Origin: Candidatus Solibacter sp.
GTDB lineage: Bacteria; Acidobacteriota; Terriglobia; Bryobacterales; Bryobacteraceae
Reading direction: 5' to 3'
Assembly (NCBI GenBank): GCA_013822245.1
Contig: PNKE01000026.1
Location: 1 to 64,000 of the forward strand
DNA: 64,000 nucleotides
Shown: piece after piece, positions 51,714 to 61,532 of the stretch
Numbering within the stretch: position 1 is the stretch's first letter
Layout of the letters: each line of letters starts with the position of its first letter
Program-made: the position numbers and the translations under genes
Notes under the pieces: model-generated
The model's input: the letters and a program-made list of their open reading frames with translations, nothing else
Told to the model about the DNA's origin: nothing
Databases searched by the model: none

Positions 51714-54281
51714 ATGGGCGCAATGGAATTGCAGATCTTCGTGAGCCTGCTCGTGGTGCTTGGCGCCGCGTTCGTGGCGTTGATTTGCGACTTTCTGAAG
51801 GGCAACAACGAGAAACTGCGGGAGTTCAACATTGAGTTGGTCACCCGGCAGGAGGAACGGGACCGGGCAGTGGGCACTGTGTCCCACGCGAGGCGGAGCG
51901 CCCAGCCGCAAGGGGCGAGGGTGGCCGAGGCGGGCAAGCCAGCTGGCGCGCTGGTGAACGATGCAGGGTCTGTTCAGCCGGGTGTGAGCGCCGTTGCCGA
52001 GGGAATTCCCGCGAACCCGCGGCGCCGCCGCGCGGGACGGGATATGGGCGCCGGCAGTGCGGGACAGGCGGCATCGAACGTGCAGCCGCCGGCCCCTGTG
52101 GCCGCCATCGTGGCGATGGAGGACTGGGCGAGACGGGTGGTCGAACACAACGCGTCGGGCAGGCAAGCGGCGCCGGTTGCCGCGCCTGAGTTCCGGGCCG
52201 CGGCGCCTGATCGATCAATGGTGGAAACCGGACCCGCTTCACCTCGCGCGCTGGAACCCGCGGAGGCGGGCTTGGAAGCTGTCCAACTGGAGTGGCCGGG
52301 CCTTGTTGAGGCCGCGGTATTCCCGCCGATGCCCGCGGCGGCCACTGAACATCCTATTTCGAGCATCCCCCTCACCGCGGCGCCCGGAGAGGCGGCGGAG
52401 GTTCCGCACGTTCAGGCCGGGCTGGCCCGGAACCTTCCGATTGCGGAGACTGTGGCGCTGGATGCGGGACCCATTCAACCGGGGACGGAGCCGCGGACGA
52501 TCGAAGCCGGACTGGCTGCCACAACTGCCGGGGCAGCGTTCGAGGGGCTCGAGACCGCCACCCCGCCGGTCGAGGAATTGGCGCCGCCTGAGGCCGGTCT
52601 CCAAAAGCTCCCCGAGTATACAAATCTGGCCGATGCCGTTCGCTTCCCGGCGCTGCCAGAACCCAAGCCGGTGGCGCCGGAGTTCGCCGAGGCATCAAAC
52701 GCCGAGGTATCGACCAGCGAAGGGCGAGCGCATCGCGTCCAGGCCGAGGAGACGCTTCCGGTTGCCGAGGCTGCCGAGTTGCCCGTGGTAATCGCACAGC
52801 AGGCGAAGGGCATTGCTTCTCCGAATGTCGAACCTCTTGCCGGTCTGGGCAGAGTGGAACTGGCCGGGATGCCCTCGGCCATGCAGGCCGGCTCTTTCGG
52901 GTCTCCGCGACTGGCGGTGGCCCCGCAATTGCCGGTGACAACCGCTGCCGCCGCATGCGAGTTTCCAGTTCGTGTAGGCGAATTGCAGGCCTCGCAGGCA
53001 GAGACGCCTGGCGTTGAGATCAGTCTGGATAGCGGGTCACGGATGCAGCCTCCGGACTGGACGGTCGAGACGGACAAAGCGGCCGAAGCGATTGAAGTTG
53101 AACCGGAACTGCCTGCTTCGATTGTTGACGGCGAGATGGATTACGCCCAGGCAACGGCCAGCGGCGGTTCGCCGGCGGCCAGGGATGAAGCCTTCGGGCC
53201 CAATCCGGAGGAAGTGGTGCGGGTCCGCGTTCTGGACGAGGGAGATCTGCTCCAGCCTTGCGGACTGATGGAATTGCCGATGCGGCCCATCGCCGCGGCG
53301 CAGTGCTTGCGGCAACCTGCCGTGGACGGGTTGGCGGCGTGGCTCGCCGGCCCGGAGACCGGCGGGCGGACTGCCAGTATGCAGACAGAGGGCGGGGGCG
53401 CGGCGATGCCGGTGGCGGGAATCGCCGCCGAGGATGTGGCCGCCGTGCGAACTGGGGCAGGGATGGCGGTTCCGGTTCCCGAACCTTCCTTGATCGGAAC
53501 GCCCGTCATGGCGCTGCCCCGCATCGCGTTTGGCGAGCAGGCCGGGTTGGATTTCGAGGCCCATGATGTTCCAATTGACGGCTGGGCGTCGCCGGCGCCG
53601 GAGGAATTCGCATTCGAGCCGGAACAGCCTGAATCCTGCTTCCCCCCGGCTCCGCCTCTGGAGTTCGAAATCGAACCGGTTGCGGACGCGGGTTACCGTT
53701 TCATCGAGGTCGACAACGAACCGGAGATGAACCCGAAAGTGGTTCAAATGCCGCTGCCGGTTTCGGCCGCGTTCGAGCCGCCGGTTCGAGCGGCGTTGCG
53801 GATTCCGCGCGGCATTCACGGCCGGGAGGTCTTCGACGAACTGGCCCAGCAGGAAGCTCCGTTTGACGGAGTGGTCTTCCTGGCCGGCGTAATGGGCTTC
53901 GAGCAACTGGTGGCCGAGCGCGGCCATCCTGCCGTCGCGCAGGCGATCGGAGAAGCGACCGCCTACTTCGACAGCCTCTTGAGTACGAACGGTTTCGGCT
54001 GCTGGATCGAGGACTCAGCCTTCGTCATGATCTTGCCCACCGCCTCCGCCGAGCAAGCGCGGCTGATCAACACGCACACGGCCGAGGGCCTGTGGGACTA
54101 TCAACTGCGTACGCTGGGCAACCTGCCGCTGATCCTCCACTGGGGCAGCGTGGAGGCGTCGCTCGACCGCCTCGGCGAGGCCGTCGAGCGCGCGAGGGAG
54201 CAGATGCTTGAGAGCGGCCGGGCGCGGAAACAGGTGCTTACGGCTTCGGGCCGTTTCCGCCGCCGCGTGGTGAACGGCTGA
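51714..54281 (+). CDS. Membrane-anchored protein with long Ala/Pro/Glu-rich linker and degenerate GGDEF-like domain
   Basis: About 855 aa. One N-terminal helix (LQIFVSLLVVLGAAFVALI) anchors it to the inner membrane. Residues about 60-690 are low-complexity, rich in Ala, Pro, Glu and Val, without an obvious repeat unit. Residues about 705-850 resemble a GGDEF fold (FDGVVFLAGVMGFEQLVAER, GCWIEDSAFVMILPTASAE, LPLILHWGSVEASLDRLGEA, VERAREQMLESGRARKQ) but the active-site GGDEF is replaced by WIEDSAF, so it cannot make c-di-GMP. It may act as a tethered receptor or spacer. ATG 51714 is preferred to TTG 51708. Confidence 0.7.
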   Translation: MGAMELQIFVSLLVVLGAAFVALICDFLKGNNEKLREFNIELVTRQEERDRAVGTVSHARRSAQPQGARVAEAGKPAGALVNDAGSVQPGVSAVAEGIPANPRRRRAGRDMGAGSAGQAASNVQPPAPVAAIVAMEDWARRVVEHNASGRQAAPVAAPEFRAAAPDRSMVETGPASPRALEPAEAGLEAVQLEWPGLVEAAVFPPMPAAATEHPISSIPLTAAPGEAAEVPHVQAGLARNLPIAETVALDAGPIQPGTEPRTIEAGLAATTAGAAFEGLETATPPVEELAPPEAGLQKLPEYTNLADAVRFPALPEPKPVAPEFAEASNAEVSTSEGRAHRVQAEETLPVAEAAELPVVIAQQAKGIASPNVEPLAGLGRVELAGMPSAMQAGSFGSPRLAVAPQLPVTTAAAACEFPVRVGELQASQAETPGVEISLDSGSRMQPPDWTVETDKAAEAIEVEPELPASIVDGEMDYAQATASGGSPAARDEAFGPNPEEVVRVRVLDEGDLLQPCGLMELPMRPIAAAQCLRQPAVDGLAAWLAGPETGGRTASMQTEGGGAAMPVAGIAAEDVAAVRTGAGMAVPVPEPSLIGTPVMALPRIAFGEQAGLDFEAHDVPIDGWASPAPEEFAFEPEQPESCFPPAPPLEFEIEPVADAGYRFIEVDNEPEMNPKVVQMPLPVSAAFEPPVRAALRIPRGIHGREVFDELAQQEAPFDGVVFLAGVMGFEQLVAERGHPAVAQAIGEATAYFDSLLSTNGFGCWIEDSAFVMILPTASAEQARLINTHTAEGLWDYQLRTLGNLPLILHWGSVEASLDRLGEAVERAREQMLESGRARKQVLTASGRFRRRVVNG

Positions 54282-54344
54282 GCCGAGGCATCGTGAAATG
54301 GCGAGCCGGGGGGCGTCCGGCAGATGCGGAACCGCCCTTCATCG

Positions 54345-54728
54345 TCAACTCTCCGAAAAGACAGACTGAACTGCCTTGAGGACGGCGTCCATTCTAACCG
54401 GTTTGGCCAGCGTCCCATGGGCCCCCATGAAGTTGGCGATCTGGAGATAATCGCCGCCAAAGGCCCCTGAGATGGCGATCACCTTCACGTCCGGGTATTG
54501 AGCGCGCAACTGCTTGATCGTCTCGATGCCTTCCTGTTCAGGCATGACGAGGTCGGTGATGATGAGCTCGATACCGCCCTGGGCGATCCGGCTCACCGCC
54601 TCACGTCCGTTGGTCGCCGATTCCACCTGATGCCCCGCGGATTCCAGAATGGTCTGAAGAACCTTCCTTACAGCCGCATCGTCATCGACAATAAGGATAT
54701 TCCTCGGCGTTGGCAGGAAACCGTGCAT
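54345..54728 (-). CDS. Orphan CheY-like response regulator
   Basis: A 127-aa single-domain receiver: ILIVDDDAAVRKVLQTILES, the phospho-acceptor Asp in LIITDLVMPEQEGIETIKQL, AISGAFGGDYLQIANFMGAH and the lysine of TLAKPVRMDAVLKA. All catalytic residues are intact. No output domain or adjacent kinase is present. The longest frame starts four residues earlier at TTG 54740. Single-domain receivers act by binding partners or as phosphate shuttles. It converges with the degenerate GGDEF gene. Confidence 0.9.
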   Translation of the reverse strand: MHGFLPTPRNILIVDDDAAVRKVLQTILESAGHQVESATNGREAVSRIAQGGIELIITDLVMPEQEGIETIKQLRAQYPDVKVIAISGAFGGDYLQIANFMGAHGTLAKPVRMDAVLKAVQSVFSES

Positions 54729-54808
54729 TGCTTCAGCCAAAATTATACAGGACCTTTCCGTGCAATGAGAAGCCGTCTGTCAGGTGTTTCGTCCGATGGG
54801 CGGTCGAC

Positions 54809-57535
54809 TCAGCGCCGCGCGGAGCCCCCGAGGGCCTGTTCGAGCCGCTCCAGTTCCTTGCCGGCATCCTGAAACCGTCCCTCCGACATCGAACGCCGGT
54901 AGCGGTTCCAGATTTCACGGACCTGGGTATAGGGGTCGGACTGCGGTTTGGCGGACTCGGCGGCGGGTTGTCCGGCCTGAGCGGGCTCGGGCCGGGATAA
55001 GGAGATGCCGGCGAGTTCCGCGAGAGCCTGCTCGTAGGTATCGGAGTAGATGAGGCGGTCGCCCATGGCGATCACCACCTTCTTGAGCTGCGGCATGCGG
55101 GCCTCGGCGGCCTGGATGTAGATGGGCTCGATGTAGATGAACGATTCCTCTATGGGCAGCACGAGCATCTGCCCGCGAAGCACCTGCGATCCCTGTTGAT
55201 TCCAGAGAGTGAGGTCCTTCGATATGTTCTGGTCCTGGTTGATACGGGCCTCGATCTGCATTGGGCCGAAGATCAGTTCCTGCTTGGACAGTTTAAGGAA
55301 GACGAGTTCGCCCAGTGAGTTGCCGTCGCAGCGAGCGGCCATCAATCCGATGAGGTTGTCTTTGTTTCGCGGCGTAAAGGTGGTGAGAAGAAGGAATTCC
55401 GGCTTCTCCTCGCCTGGCAGGGTGGCGATGAGATAGGTCGGGGTGACGGGTTCAGGGCGGCCCGCGCTGTTGTTGAGATTTCGCGAGAGATCCCAGACGT
55501 CTTCCTTATTGAAGAAGGCCGCGGGGTCGGTCATATGGAAAGTCCGGTAGGCTTCGGCCTGGATGCGGAACAGCAGTTCGGGGTAGCGTGTATGCGACTG
55601 CAGGTCGGCGGGCATCGCCGAACGGGGCAGGATGAGGTCGGGGAAGAGGTTGCGGTATGAGGCCAGCAGCGGATCCTGGTCGTCGAAGGCGTAGAGCCGG
55701 ATCGAGCCGTCGTAGGCGTCCACGGTGGCTTTCACCGAATTCCGGACATAGTTGAGCGCGCCGATTCCGACGACTGAATGGGATTTGGCGTATGGATGCG
55801 AGTTGCTCGACGTATAGCCATCGATCATCCAGACCAAACGGCCGGTCTCTGTAATGACGAGATAAGGGTCAGGGTCCCAGTTGATGAAACTGGCGAGGGC
55901 GTTTAAGCGTTCTCGCACCTTGCGGCGGATCATCATCCGGCTTTCAGGCTTGAGATAGCTTGTGAGCACAATGTTCCAGTCGCCTGTCGAGAGGGCGGCG
56001 GCGAAGCGCATGAGGGGGGATGTGATCGGGAAGCCGCCGGTTCCGTCATAGCGGGATTCGACGTTGCCTGCGCCGGAGGGGTAGCTGAACTCAGGCTGCG
56101 CGGTGCGGACGAAGACGGGATCATGGGACACCTCGCCGTAATAGATCTCTGGCCGCGTGAGTTTCAGAGAGGAGGTTTTCACTTGGGGCGGAGCATCCTG
56201 GATGAGCAGGTGGGGCATGCCATCGGCGGTGATGCGGGCGGCTTCGGCCACAACCAGGCCATAGCCGTGCGTGTAGATGAAGTGAGGATTGACCCATTTG
56301 GCGCGGGCATCAGCGGGAAGCTGGGAGACGTCGAGTTCGCGGGGGGTCAGCAGCAACTGGCGGAGCTGGCCGTCGATCATGTAGCGGTCAACGTCGGAAT
56401 CCTTGAAGACGTAGTAGGGGCGCAGGGCCTGAATCTGGGTCACGGTGTCGTGGAAGGCGCGCCAGTCCCAGAGCCTGACGTTGTCGAACAGGACGGTGTG
56501 TTTCTTGGGATCGATGGCGGTTTCGAGTTTGGCGCCGTAATCGATCTCCCGGCTGCGCTGCGTGAGCCCATAGGCGTCGCGCGTGGCGGCGATATGGCGT
56601 TGGATGTAGGACTTCTGGATTGTGATCTCGCTGGGGCGGACGTAGAGCGCATGGATCCCGGACGGCACGAACGACTGGGCCAGCAGCGCGACAGGCAAAA
56701 TGACCATGATCTTGAAGCGCCCGGCGAGCAGAGCGGCGACACTGACCGCGCAGGCGGCGACCGAGAGCCAGATCAGGGGCAGGGTGACGTTCTCGGCCAC
56801 CCAATCGACGCCGACAAGAGAAGAGTGGTCTTCCAGAAGGAGCGCGTAGCGGCCCAGCGCCAGCCGGACGGCGAAAGCAGCGAGGGCGATGGCGGCCGCA
56901 ATGCGAAAGAACCGCGATTCAAGAGCCGCGGACAGCCTCAGTTCGCCAGGGTCCAGAACGAAGGGCTCTTCCTTGTTCCATGCGCCCATTGAGGAGCGGA
57001 TCGACCAGCCGCGGGCGGTCAGCCAGTACACGATCGCCGCGCCGAGCGAGGCCACCAGCAGGAAGCGCAGCAGCAAGTGGTAGGCAGGCAGGTCAAAGAA
57101 ATAGAACAGGAGGTTCTTGCCGAAGACCGGGTCGGTGAAGGTCTTCGATCCATCGAGGGCCGAACCGCCGAGATAGCGGACAATCGTCCAGGCATCGACG
57201 GTGAGGGTGGCAAGCACAATGCTGACGGCGAAAATGACAACCGTGGACAGCTTTGCGTAGAGGGGGTGCTGGCGAAGTCCCGTTCCGGCCGACTTCATGC
57301 CGCGGGCATGGGAGATCCACAACACGGCGAACAGCAGGAGCGCCGCCACGCCGACGGGGGCGTAGCCATAGGCGATCATGCGCCAGAGCGTTTCCGGCTG
57401 GCCGATCTCCTTCCACCACTCCAGTTCGATTACGAATCCGGCCACGGACCGGCCGGCAAAGAGCACGGCCAGAATGACGAATATGATCAGGCCAAGCCCG
57501 AAAGGCGGGCGAGGGCGGGCGCCAGAATTTTCCAT
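54809..57535 (-). CDS. UPF0182-family large membrane protein
   Basis: A 908-aa protein of the UPF0182 (COG1615) family. Seven hydrophobic helices occupy residues 10-280 (FGLGLIIFVILAVLFAGRSV, TLWRMIAYGYAPVGVAALLL and others). A large extracytoplasmic domain follows, with the conserved VRLWDWRAFHDTVTQIQALR, YYVFKDSDVDRYMIDG, WVNPHFIYTHGYGLVVAEAA, IYYGEVSHDPVFV and YPELLFRIQAEAYRTFHM. The tail (835-908) is a charged coil. The start MENSGARPRP is chosen 11 residues inside the frame. The family has no assigned biochemical function. Confidence 0.92.
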   Translation of the reverse strand: MENSGARPRPPFGLGLIIFVILAVLFAGRSVAGFVIELEWWKEIGQPETLWRMIAYGYAPVGVAALLLFAVLWISHARGMKSAGTGLRQHPLYAKLSTVVIFAVSIVLATLTVDAWTIVRYLGGSALDGSKTFTDPVFGKNLLFYFFDLPAYHLLLRFLLVASLGAAIVYWLTARGWSIRSSMGAWNKEEPFVLDPGELRLSAALESRFFRIAAAIALAAFAVRLALGRYALLLEDHSSLVGVDWVAENVTLPLIWLSVAACAVSVAALLAGRFKIMVILPVALLAQSFVPSGIHALYVRPSEITIQKSYIQRHIAATRDAYGLTQRSREIDYGAKLETAIDPKKHTVLFDNVRLWDWRAFHDTVTQIQALRPYYVFKDSDVDRYMIDGQLRQLLLTPRELDVSQLPADARAKWVNPHFIYTHGYGLVVAEAARITADGMPHLLIQDAPPQVKTSSLKLTRPEIYYGEVSHDPVFVRTAQPEFSYPSGAGNVESRYDGTGGFPITSPLMRFAAALSTGDWNIVLTSYLKPESRMMIRRKVRERLNALASFINWDPDPYLVITETGRLVWMIDGYTSSNSHPYAKSHSVVGIGALNYVRNSVKATVDAYDGSIRLYAFDDQDPLLASYRNLFPDLILPRSAMPADLQSHTRYPELLFRIQAEAYRTFHMTDPAAFFNKEDVWDLSRNLNNSAGRPEPVTPTYLIATLPGEEKPEFLLLTTFTPRNKDNLIGLMAARCDGNSLGELVFLKLSKQELIFGPMQIEARINQDQNISKDLTLWNQQGSQVLRGQMLVLPIEESFIYIEPIYIQAAEARMPQLKKVVIAMGDRLIYSDTYEQALAELAGISLSRPEPAQAGQPAAESAKPQSDPYTQVREIWNRYRRSMSEGRFQDAGKELERLEQALGGSARR

Positions 57536-57603
57536 CTGCTTCCTCCCACTTCCCAGTGTATGCGCCAAGCAGGTATGATGCCCATCGAAAGGTGCATCTT
57601 TTA

Positions 57604-59748
57604 ATGACCAGACGCGAGTGGATCAGGAACGGTGCAGTGGCCGCGACGGCGTGGCGGGGAGGACTGGCCGCGCCGGGGCGTGGCGCGTGGGCGTCGCGCC
57701 CGATGCGGTGGATACAGATCGCGTTTGTCGAGGACGACCCAGGGCGGTACGACATCGGATTCTGGGTCGATTACATGAAACGCCTGCACGTCGATGCGGC
57801 CTGCCTCAGCGCGGGCGGGTGCGTCGCTTTTTATCCGACGAAGGTGCCGCTGCATTACCGCAGCAAATGGCTGGGCGCGGGCGACGCCTTTGGGGAACTG
57901 ACGGAGGCGTGCCGGAAGCTGGGCATGAACGTCGTCGCGCGGGTCGATCCCCATGCCGCGCACAAGGAGATGGCGGAAGCCCACCCGGACTGGATGGCAG
58001 CAGACGAAAAAGGCAATCCTCGCGCGCATTGGGCGATGCCGGAGTACACGGTGACCTGCGGCCTGGGTCCGTACAACTTCGAGTTCATGACTCAAGTGGT
58101 GCGCGAGATCGTCACCAACTACAAGGTGGACGGGATCTTCGCCAACCGCTGGAGCGGCAGCGGCATGTGTTACTGCCGTCACTGCGCCGAGAGCTTCAAG
58201 CGCTACTCCGGGTTCGACCTGCCCCGTGGAGGTTCACCCGCCGAGGTGCGCAACAAACACATCGCGTGGCGCGACGACAGGCTGTTCGAACTCTGGGACC
58301 TGTGGGACGCCGAGATCGGCAAGATCCGGCCGGATGCGGTCTTCATCCCCAATACCGGCGGCGGCGCACTGAGCGAAATCGATATGCACCGCACGGGCCT
58401 GAAGGCGGCGACGTTGTTCGCCGACCGGCAGGGACGCCACGGCTCGACACCGGTTTGGGCGTGCGGCAAGAACGGCAAGGAGTACCGGTCCGGATTGGGC
58501 GACAAGCCGATCGCGGGACTGTTCAGCGTCGGGCTGGAAGCGCCCTATCGTTGGAAGGACTCGACGCAGAGCGCGCCGGAGTTGAAGATCTGGGCGGCGG
58601 AGGGTATCGCTCAGGGCTTGAGGCCCTGGCTGATCAAATTCAACGCGCGGCCGACGGACGAGCGCTGGATGAAGCCCATGGAGGAGATCTTCGACTGGCA
58701 CTTCCGCAACGACCGTTACATGCGGAACACGTCGAACCTCACCCGGACCGGACTGGTCTTTTCCCAGCAGACGGCGCGCTACTACGGCGGCGCGACGGCG
58801 CGGCAGCGGGTGGAGGATGCCATCCTCGGGGCGTACCAGGCGCTGCTTGAGGCGCGCATTCCGTTTGACATGGTCCACGACCACAGGCTGGACGCGGCGT
58901 CGCTGGCGAGGTTCGACACGCTGATTATGCCCAACATCGCGGCGCTGTCGGACGCGCAGTGCGCACAGGTCCGGGCGTTCGTCGAACGCGGCGGCGGGGT
59001 GGTGGCTACGCACGAGACATCGCTTTATGACGACTGGGGCAAGCGGCGTGGAGAGTTTGGCCTGGCTGGTCTGTTCGGCGTCCATTTTGGCGGAAGGGTC
59101 ATCGAGCGGCAGCAGAACGCTTACCTGAAGATGACAAGGCCAGGGCATCCCCTGCTTCGCGGGCTTGAAGGCGCAAAGCGGACGATTCATGGCGCGGCGC
59201 GCGTGGAGTTGAAGGAGTTGCAGCCGGGGGATTGCCCGCTGTTGACGATTCCCAGCTATCCGGACCTGCCGATGGAAGAGGTTTACGTCAGGGAGGGCAG
59301 CCCGGAGCATCCGGCGGTCTTCGCGCGCGAGCACGGCAAGGGCAGGGTGGTCTATTTCCCGTTCGATCTGGACCGGACGTTCTGGGAGGTGCTGCATCCT
59401 GACCACGGGCGGCTGATCGCGAACGCCGTGCGGTGGGTTTCGCGGGACCGCGAACAGGTGAAGGTGACGGGTCCGGGTGTTGTCGATATCGCGATATGGC
59501 GTCAGGAGAGATCGCTGACGGTCCATCTGGTGAACCTGACCAACCCGATGATGATGCGGGCGCCGTTCCGCGAGATCATCCCTGTCGGCGGGCAGGAGGT
59601 GGATCTGGAATTGCCCGCCGGGGTGAAGCCGAAGTCGGTGAAACTGCTGGTGAGCGGGGCGGCGCCGAAGTGGTCCGTGGCGGCGGGCAGGCTGCGGGTT
59701 GTGACGCCGCGGATCGCGCTGCATGAAGTGATCGCGGTGGATCTCTGA
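57604..59748 (+). CDS. Exported glycoside-hydrolase-like protein with beta-galactosidase trimerisation-like domain
   Basis: A 714-aa protein with a Tat-type signal (MTRREWIRNGAVAATAW). Residues 35-360 read as a TIM barrel of the hypothetical alpha-amylase-like/GH-family found with GH42 enzymes (VDAACLSAGGCVAFYPTKVP, MNVVARVDPHAAHKEMAEAH, NYKVDGIFANRWSGSGMCYC, FIPNTGGGALSEIDMHRTGL). Residues 380-560 resemble the GATase-like trimerisation domain (VFSQQTARYYGGATARQRVE, RAFVERGGGVVATHETSLYD). The C-terminus is beta-rich. A sugar hydrolase acting on plant-derived oligosaccharides is inferred, catalytic residues not assigned. Confidence 0.75.
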   Translation: MTRREWIRNGAVAATAWRGGLAAPGRGAWASRPMRWIQIAFVEDDPGRYDIGFWVDYMKRLHVDAACLSAGGCVAFYPTKVPLHYRSKWLGAGDAFGELTEACRKLGMNVVARVDPHAAHKEMAEAHPDWMAADEKGNPRAHWAMPEYTVTCGLGPYNFEFMTQVVREIVTNYKVDGIFANRWSGSGMCYCRHCAESFKRYSGFDLPRGGSPAEVRNKHIAWRDDRLFELWDLWDAEIGKIRPDAVFIPNTGGGALSEIDMHRTGLKAATLFADRQGRHGSTPVWACGKNGKEYRSGLGDKPIAGLFSVGLEAPYRWKDSTQSAPELKIWAAEGIAQGLRPWLIKFNARPTDERWMKPMEEIFDWHFRNDRYMRNTSNLTRTGLVFSQQTARYYGGATARQRVEDAILGAYQALLEARIPFDMVHDHRLDAASLARFDTLIMPNIAALSDAQCAQVRAFVERGGGVVATHETSLYDDWGKRRGEFGLAGLFGVHFGGRVIERQQNAYLKMTRPGHPLLRGLEGAKRTIHGAARVELKELQPGDCPLLTIPSYPDLPMEEVYVREGSPEHPAVFAREHGKGRVVYFPFDLDRTFWEVLHPDHGRLIANAVRWVSRDREQVKVTGPGVVDIAIWRQERSLTVHLVNLTNPMMMRAPFREIIPVGGQEVDLELPAGVKPKSVKLLVSGAAPKWSVAAGRLRVVTPRIALHEVIAVDL

Positions 59749-59752
59749 CCGG

Positions 59753-61417
59753 CTATTTCTGTATCAAGCGGCGGGCGTGGTTCAGGGCTTCCTCGGTGAG
59801 TTGCTGGCCCGAGACCATGCGGGCGACTTCGCGGACGCGGCCGTCGGCGCCGAGTTCGGCGAGTTCGGCGACGGTGCGGCCCTTGGTCTCGCGCTTTGAC
59901 ACCAGGTAGTGGTGGTTGGCGAAGCCGGCGATCTGGGCGAGGTGGGTGACGCAGAGCACCTGGTCCGAGGAGGCGATCTTTTTCAGCCGCAGGCCGACGG
60001 CCTCGGCCGCGGCGCCGCCGACGCCGGCGTCCACTTCGTCAAAGACCAGGGTGCGCATTCCGCCCGCCGATGGATTCACCGCCATGCAGGTCTTCAGGGC
60101 GAGCGCGATGCGGGACAACTCGCCTCCGGATGCTACCTTTTCGAGCGGCCGGGGTTCCTCGCCGGCGTTGGCGGCGACCAGGAATTCGACGGTGTCCAGA
60201 CCGGCGGACGACGGTGCGGCATCGGTGATCGGGATGCGGAAGCGCGTTCCCTTCATCGCCAGCGAGGCGAGTTCGGTCTCAACCTGACGTTCGAGTCTCT
60301 TCGCTGACTTCTGGCGGGCGTCGCGCAGTTTGAGCGCTGCCGCACGGAAGGCGGACTCCTTCTCGCGGATTTCGGCTCGCAGCCGCTCACGGAAGGCGGA
60401 GGCGTTTTCGACGGCGTCGATCCGCGCGCGGACGGATTCGAGAAAGGCCAGGATCTCCTCGATCGTGTTGCCGTATTTGCGCTTGAGGCGTTCGATTTGG
60501 GCCAGGCGTGTCTCGACGGTTTCGAGGCGGTTGGGATCGGCTTCGAGGTGGCCGAGATAGTGGCGCAGTTCGTGGGCGGCTTCGGTGATGGCGATGTGGG
60601 CGGGCGTCAGCAGGTCCACCACCGGCTGGAGCTTGGCGTCGAGGCGCGCGGCCTCCTCCAGGCGTTTCAAGGCGAGGGAAGCCTGAGCGGCGGCGGAAGA
60701 TTCCGATTCACTGAGGGCCTCGTATGCGATGGTGGCCTGCTCGGAGAGTTTGGCGACGTTCTTGAGGACGCTGCTTTCGTTTTCCAGATCGACATCCTCG
60801 CCGGGCGTGAGGGCGAGCGATTCGATCTCGTTGCGCTGCATGGTCCAGAGGTCGGCGAGGCGGAGTTTGTCCTTTTCGTTGCGGTCGAGCGAGTCGAGGG
60901 CGGCGATGGACTCGCGCCAGGACGAGAAAGCGGACGAGACGGCGGGGGCCAGGCTCTGGTCCGCCAGGGTTTCGTCGAGAAGGGTCCGTTGCGAGTCGGA
61001 GTTGAACAGGCGCTGCTGATCGTGCTGGCCGTGGATGTCGCCGAGGAATGGGGCAACTTCACGGAGAAACGAAACCGAAACCGGGCGGCTGGCGGCATAG
61101 GCGCGGGACTTGCCGGCGGCGGTGATCTCGCGTTCGATGAGCAATTCGCCGTCTTCGGCTTCGATGCCGGCGGCGTCAAGGATGGCGTCGAGGGCGGGGT
61201 CTCCGGGGAGTTCGAAGCGTCCGGAAACGAATAATCGTTCCGCGCCGGCGCGGATCAGGCCGGCCGAGCCGCGGCCCCCAAAGAGCAGACCCAGGGCGTC
61301 GACGACAAGCGACTTGCCTGAGCCGGTCTCTCCGGTCAGGACATTCAGTCCCGGGTGAAAAGAGGCGCGGAGGCGTTCGACGACGGCCAGGTTCTCGACG
61401 ACGAGTTCGACGAGCAT
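59753..61417 (-). CDS. recN: DNA repair protein RecN
   Basis: A 554-aa SMC-like ATPase for double-strand-break repair. Walker A is GETGSGKS (residues 29-36), the Q-loop region contains HGQHDQQRLF, the signature is VASGGELSRIALALKT, and Walker B is MRTLVFDEVDAGVGG with the following CVTHLAQIAGFAN. The middle 200 residues form the coiled coil. It starts at ATG 61417, 115 bases from the divergent tolQ gene, and ends four bases from the convergent glycoside hydrolase gene. Confidence 0.96.
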   Translation of the reverse strand: MLVELVVENLAVVERLRASFHPGLNVLTGETGSGKSLVVDALGLLFGGRGSAGLIRAGAERLFVSGRFELPGDPALDAILDAAGIEAEDGELLIEREITAAGKSRAYAASRPVSVSFLREVAPFLGDIHGQHDQQRLFNSDSQRTLLDETLADQSLAPAVSSAFSSWRESIAALDSLDRNEKDKLRLADLWTMQRNEIESLALTPGEDVDLENESSVLKNVAKLSEQATIAYEALSESESSAAAQASLALKRLEEAARLDAKLQPVVDLLTPAHIAITEAAHELRHYLGHLEADPNRLETVETRLAQIERLKRKYGNTIEEILAFLESVRARIDAVENASAFRERLRAEIREKESAFRAAALKLRDARQKSAKRLERQVETELASLAMKGTRFRIPITDAAPSSAGLDTVEFLVAANAGEEPRPLEKVASGGELSRIALALKTCMAVNPSAGGMRTLVFDEVDAGVGGAAAEAVGLRLKKIASSDQVLCVTHLAQIAGFANHHYLVSKRETKGRTVAELAELGADGRVREVARMVSGQQLTEEALNHARRLIQK

Positions 61418-61532
61418 TCAGGGCAATTATAGAAGGTCAGCGTATCCCAGTGGCGTGGGTGTCGCGTCCATCAAACAAACCCATAGAGAAATGGCTTCGC
61501 TATGATGGGGGTGACCCCCTAGGAGACCGGCC

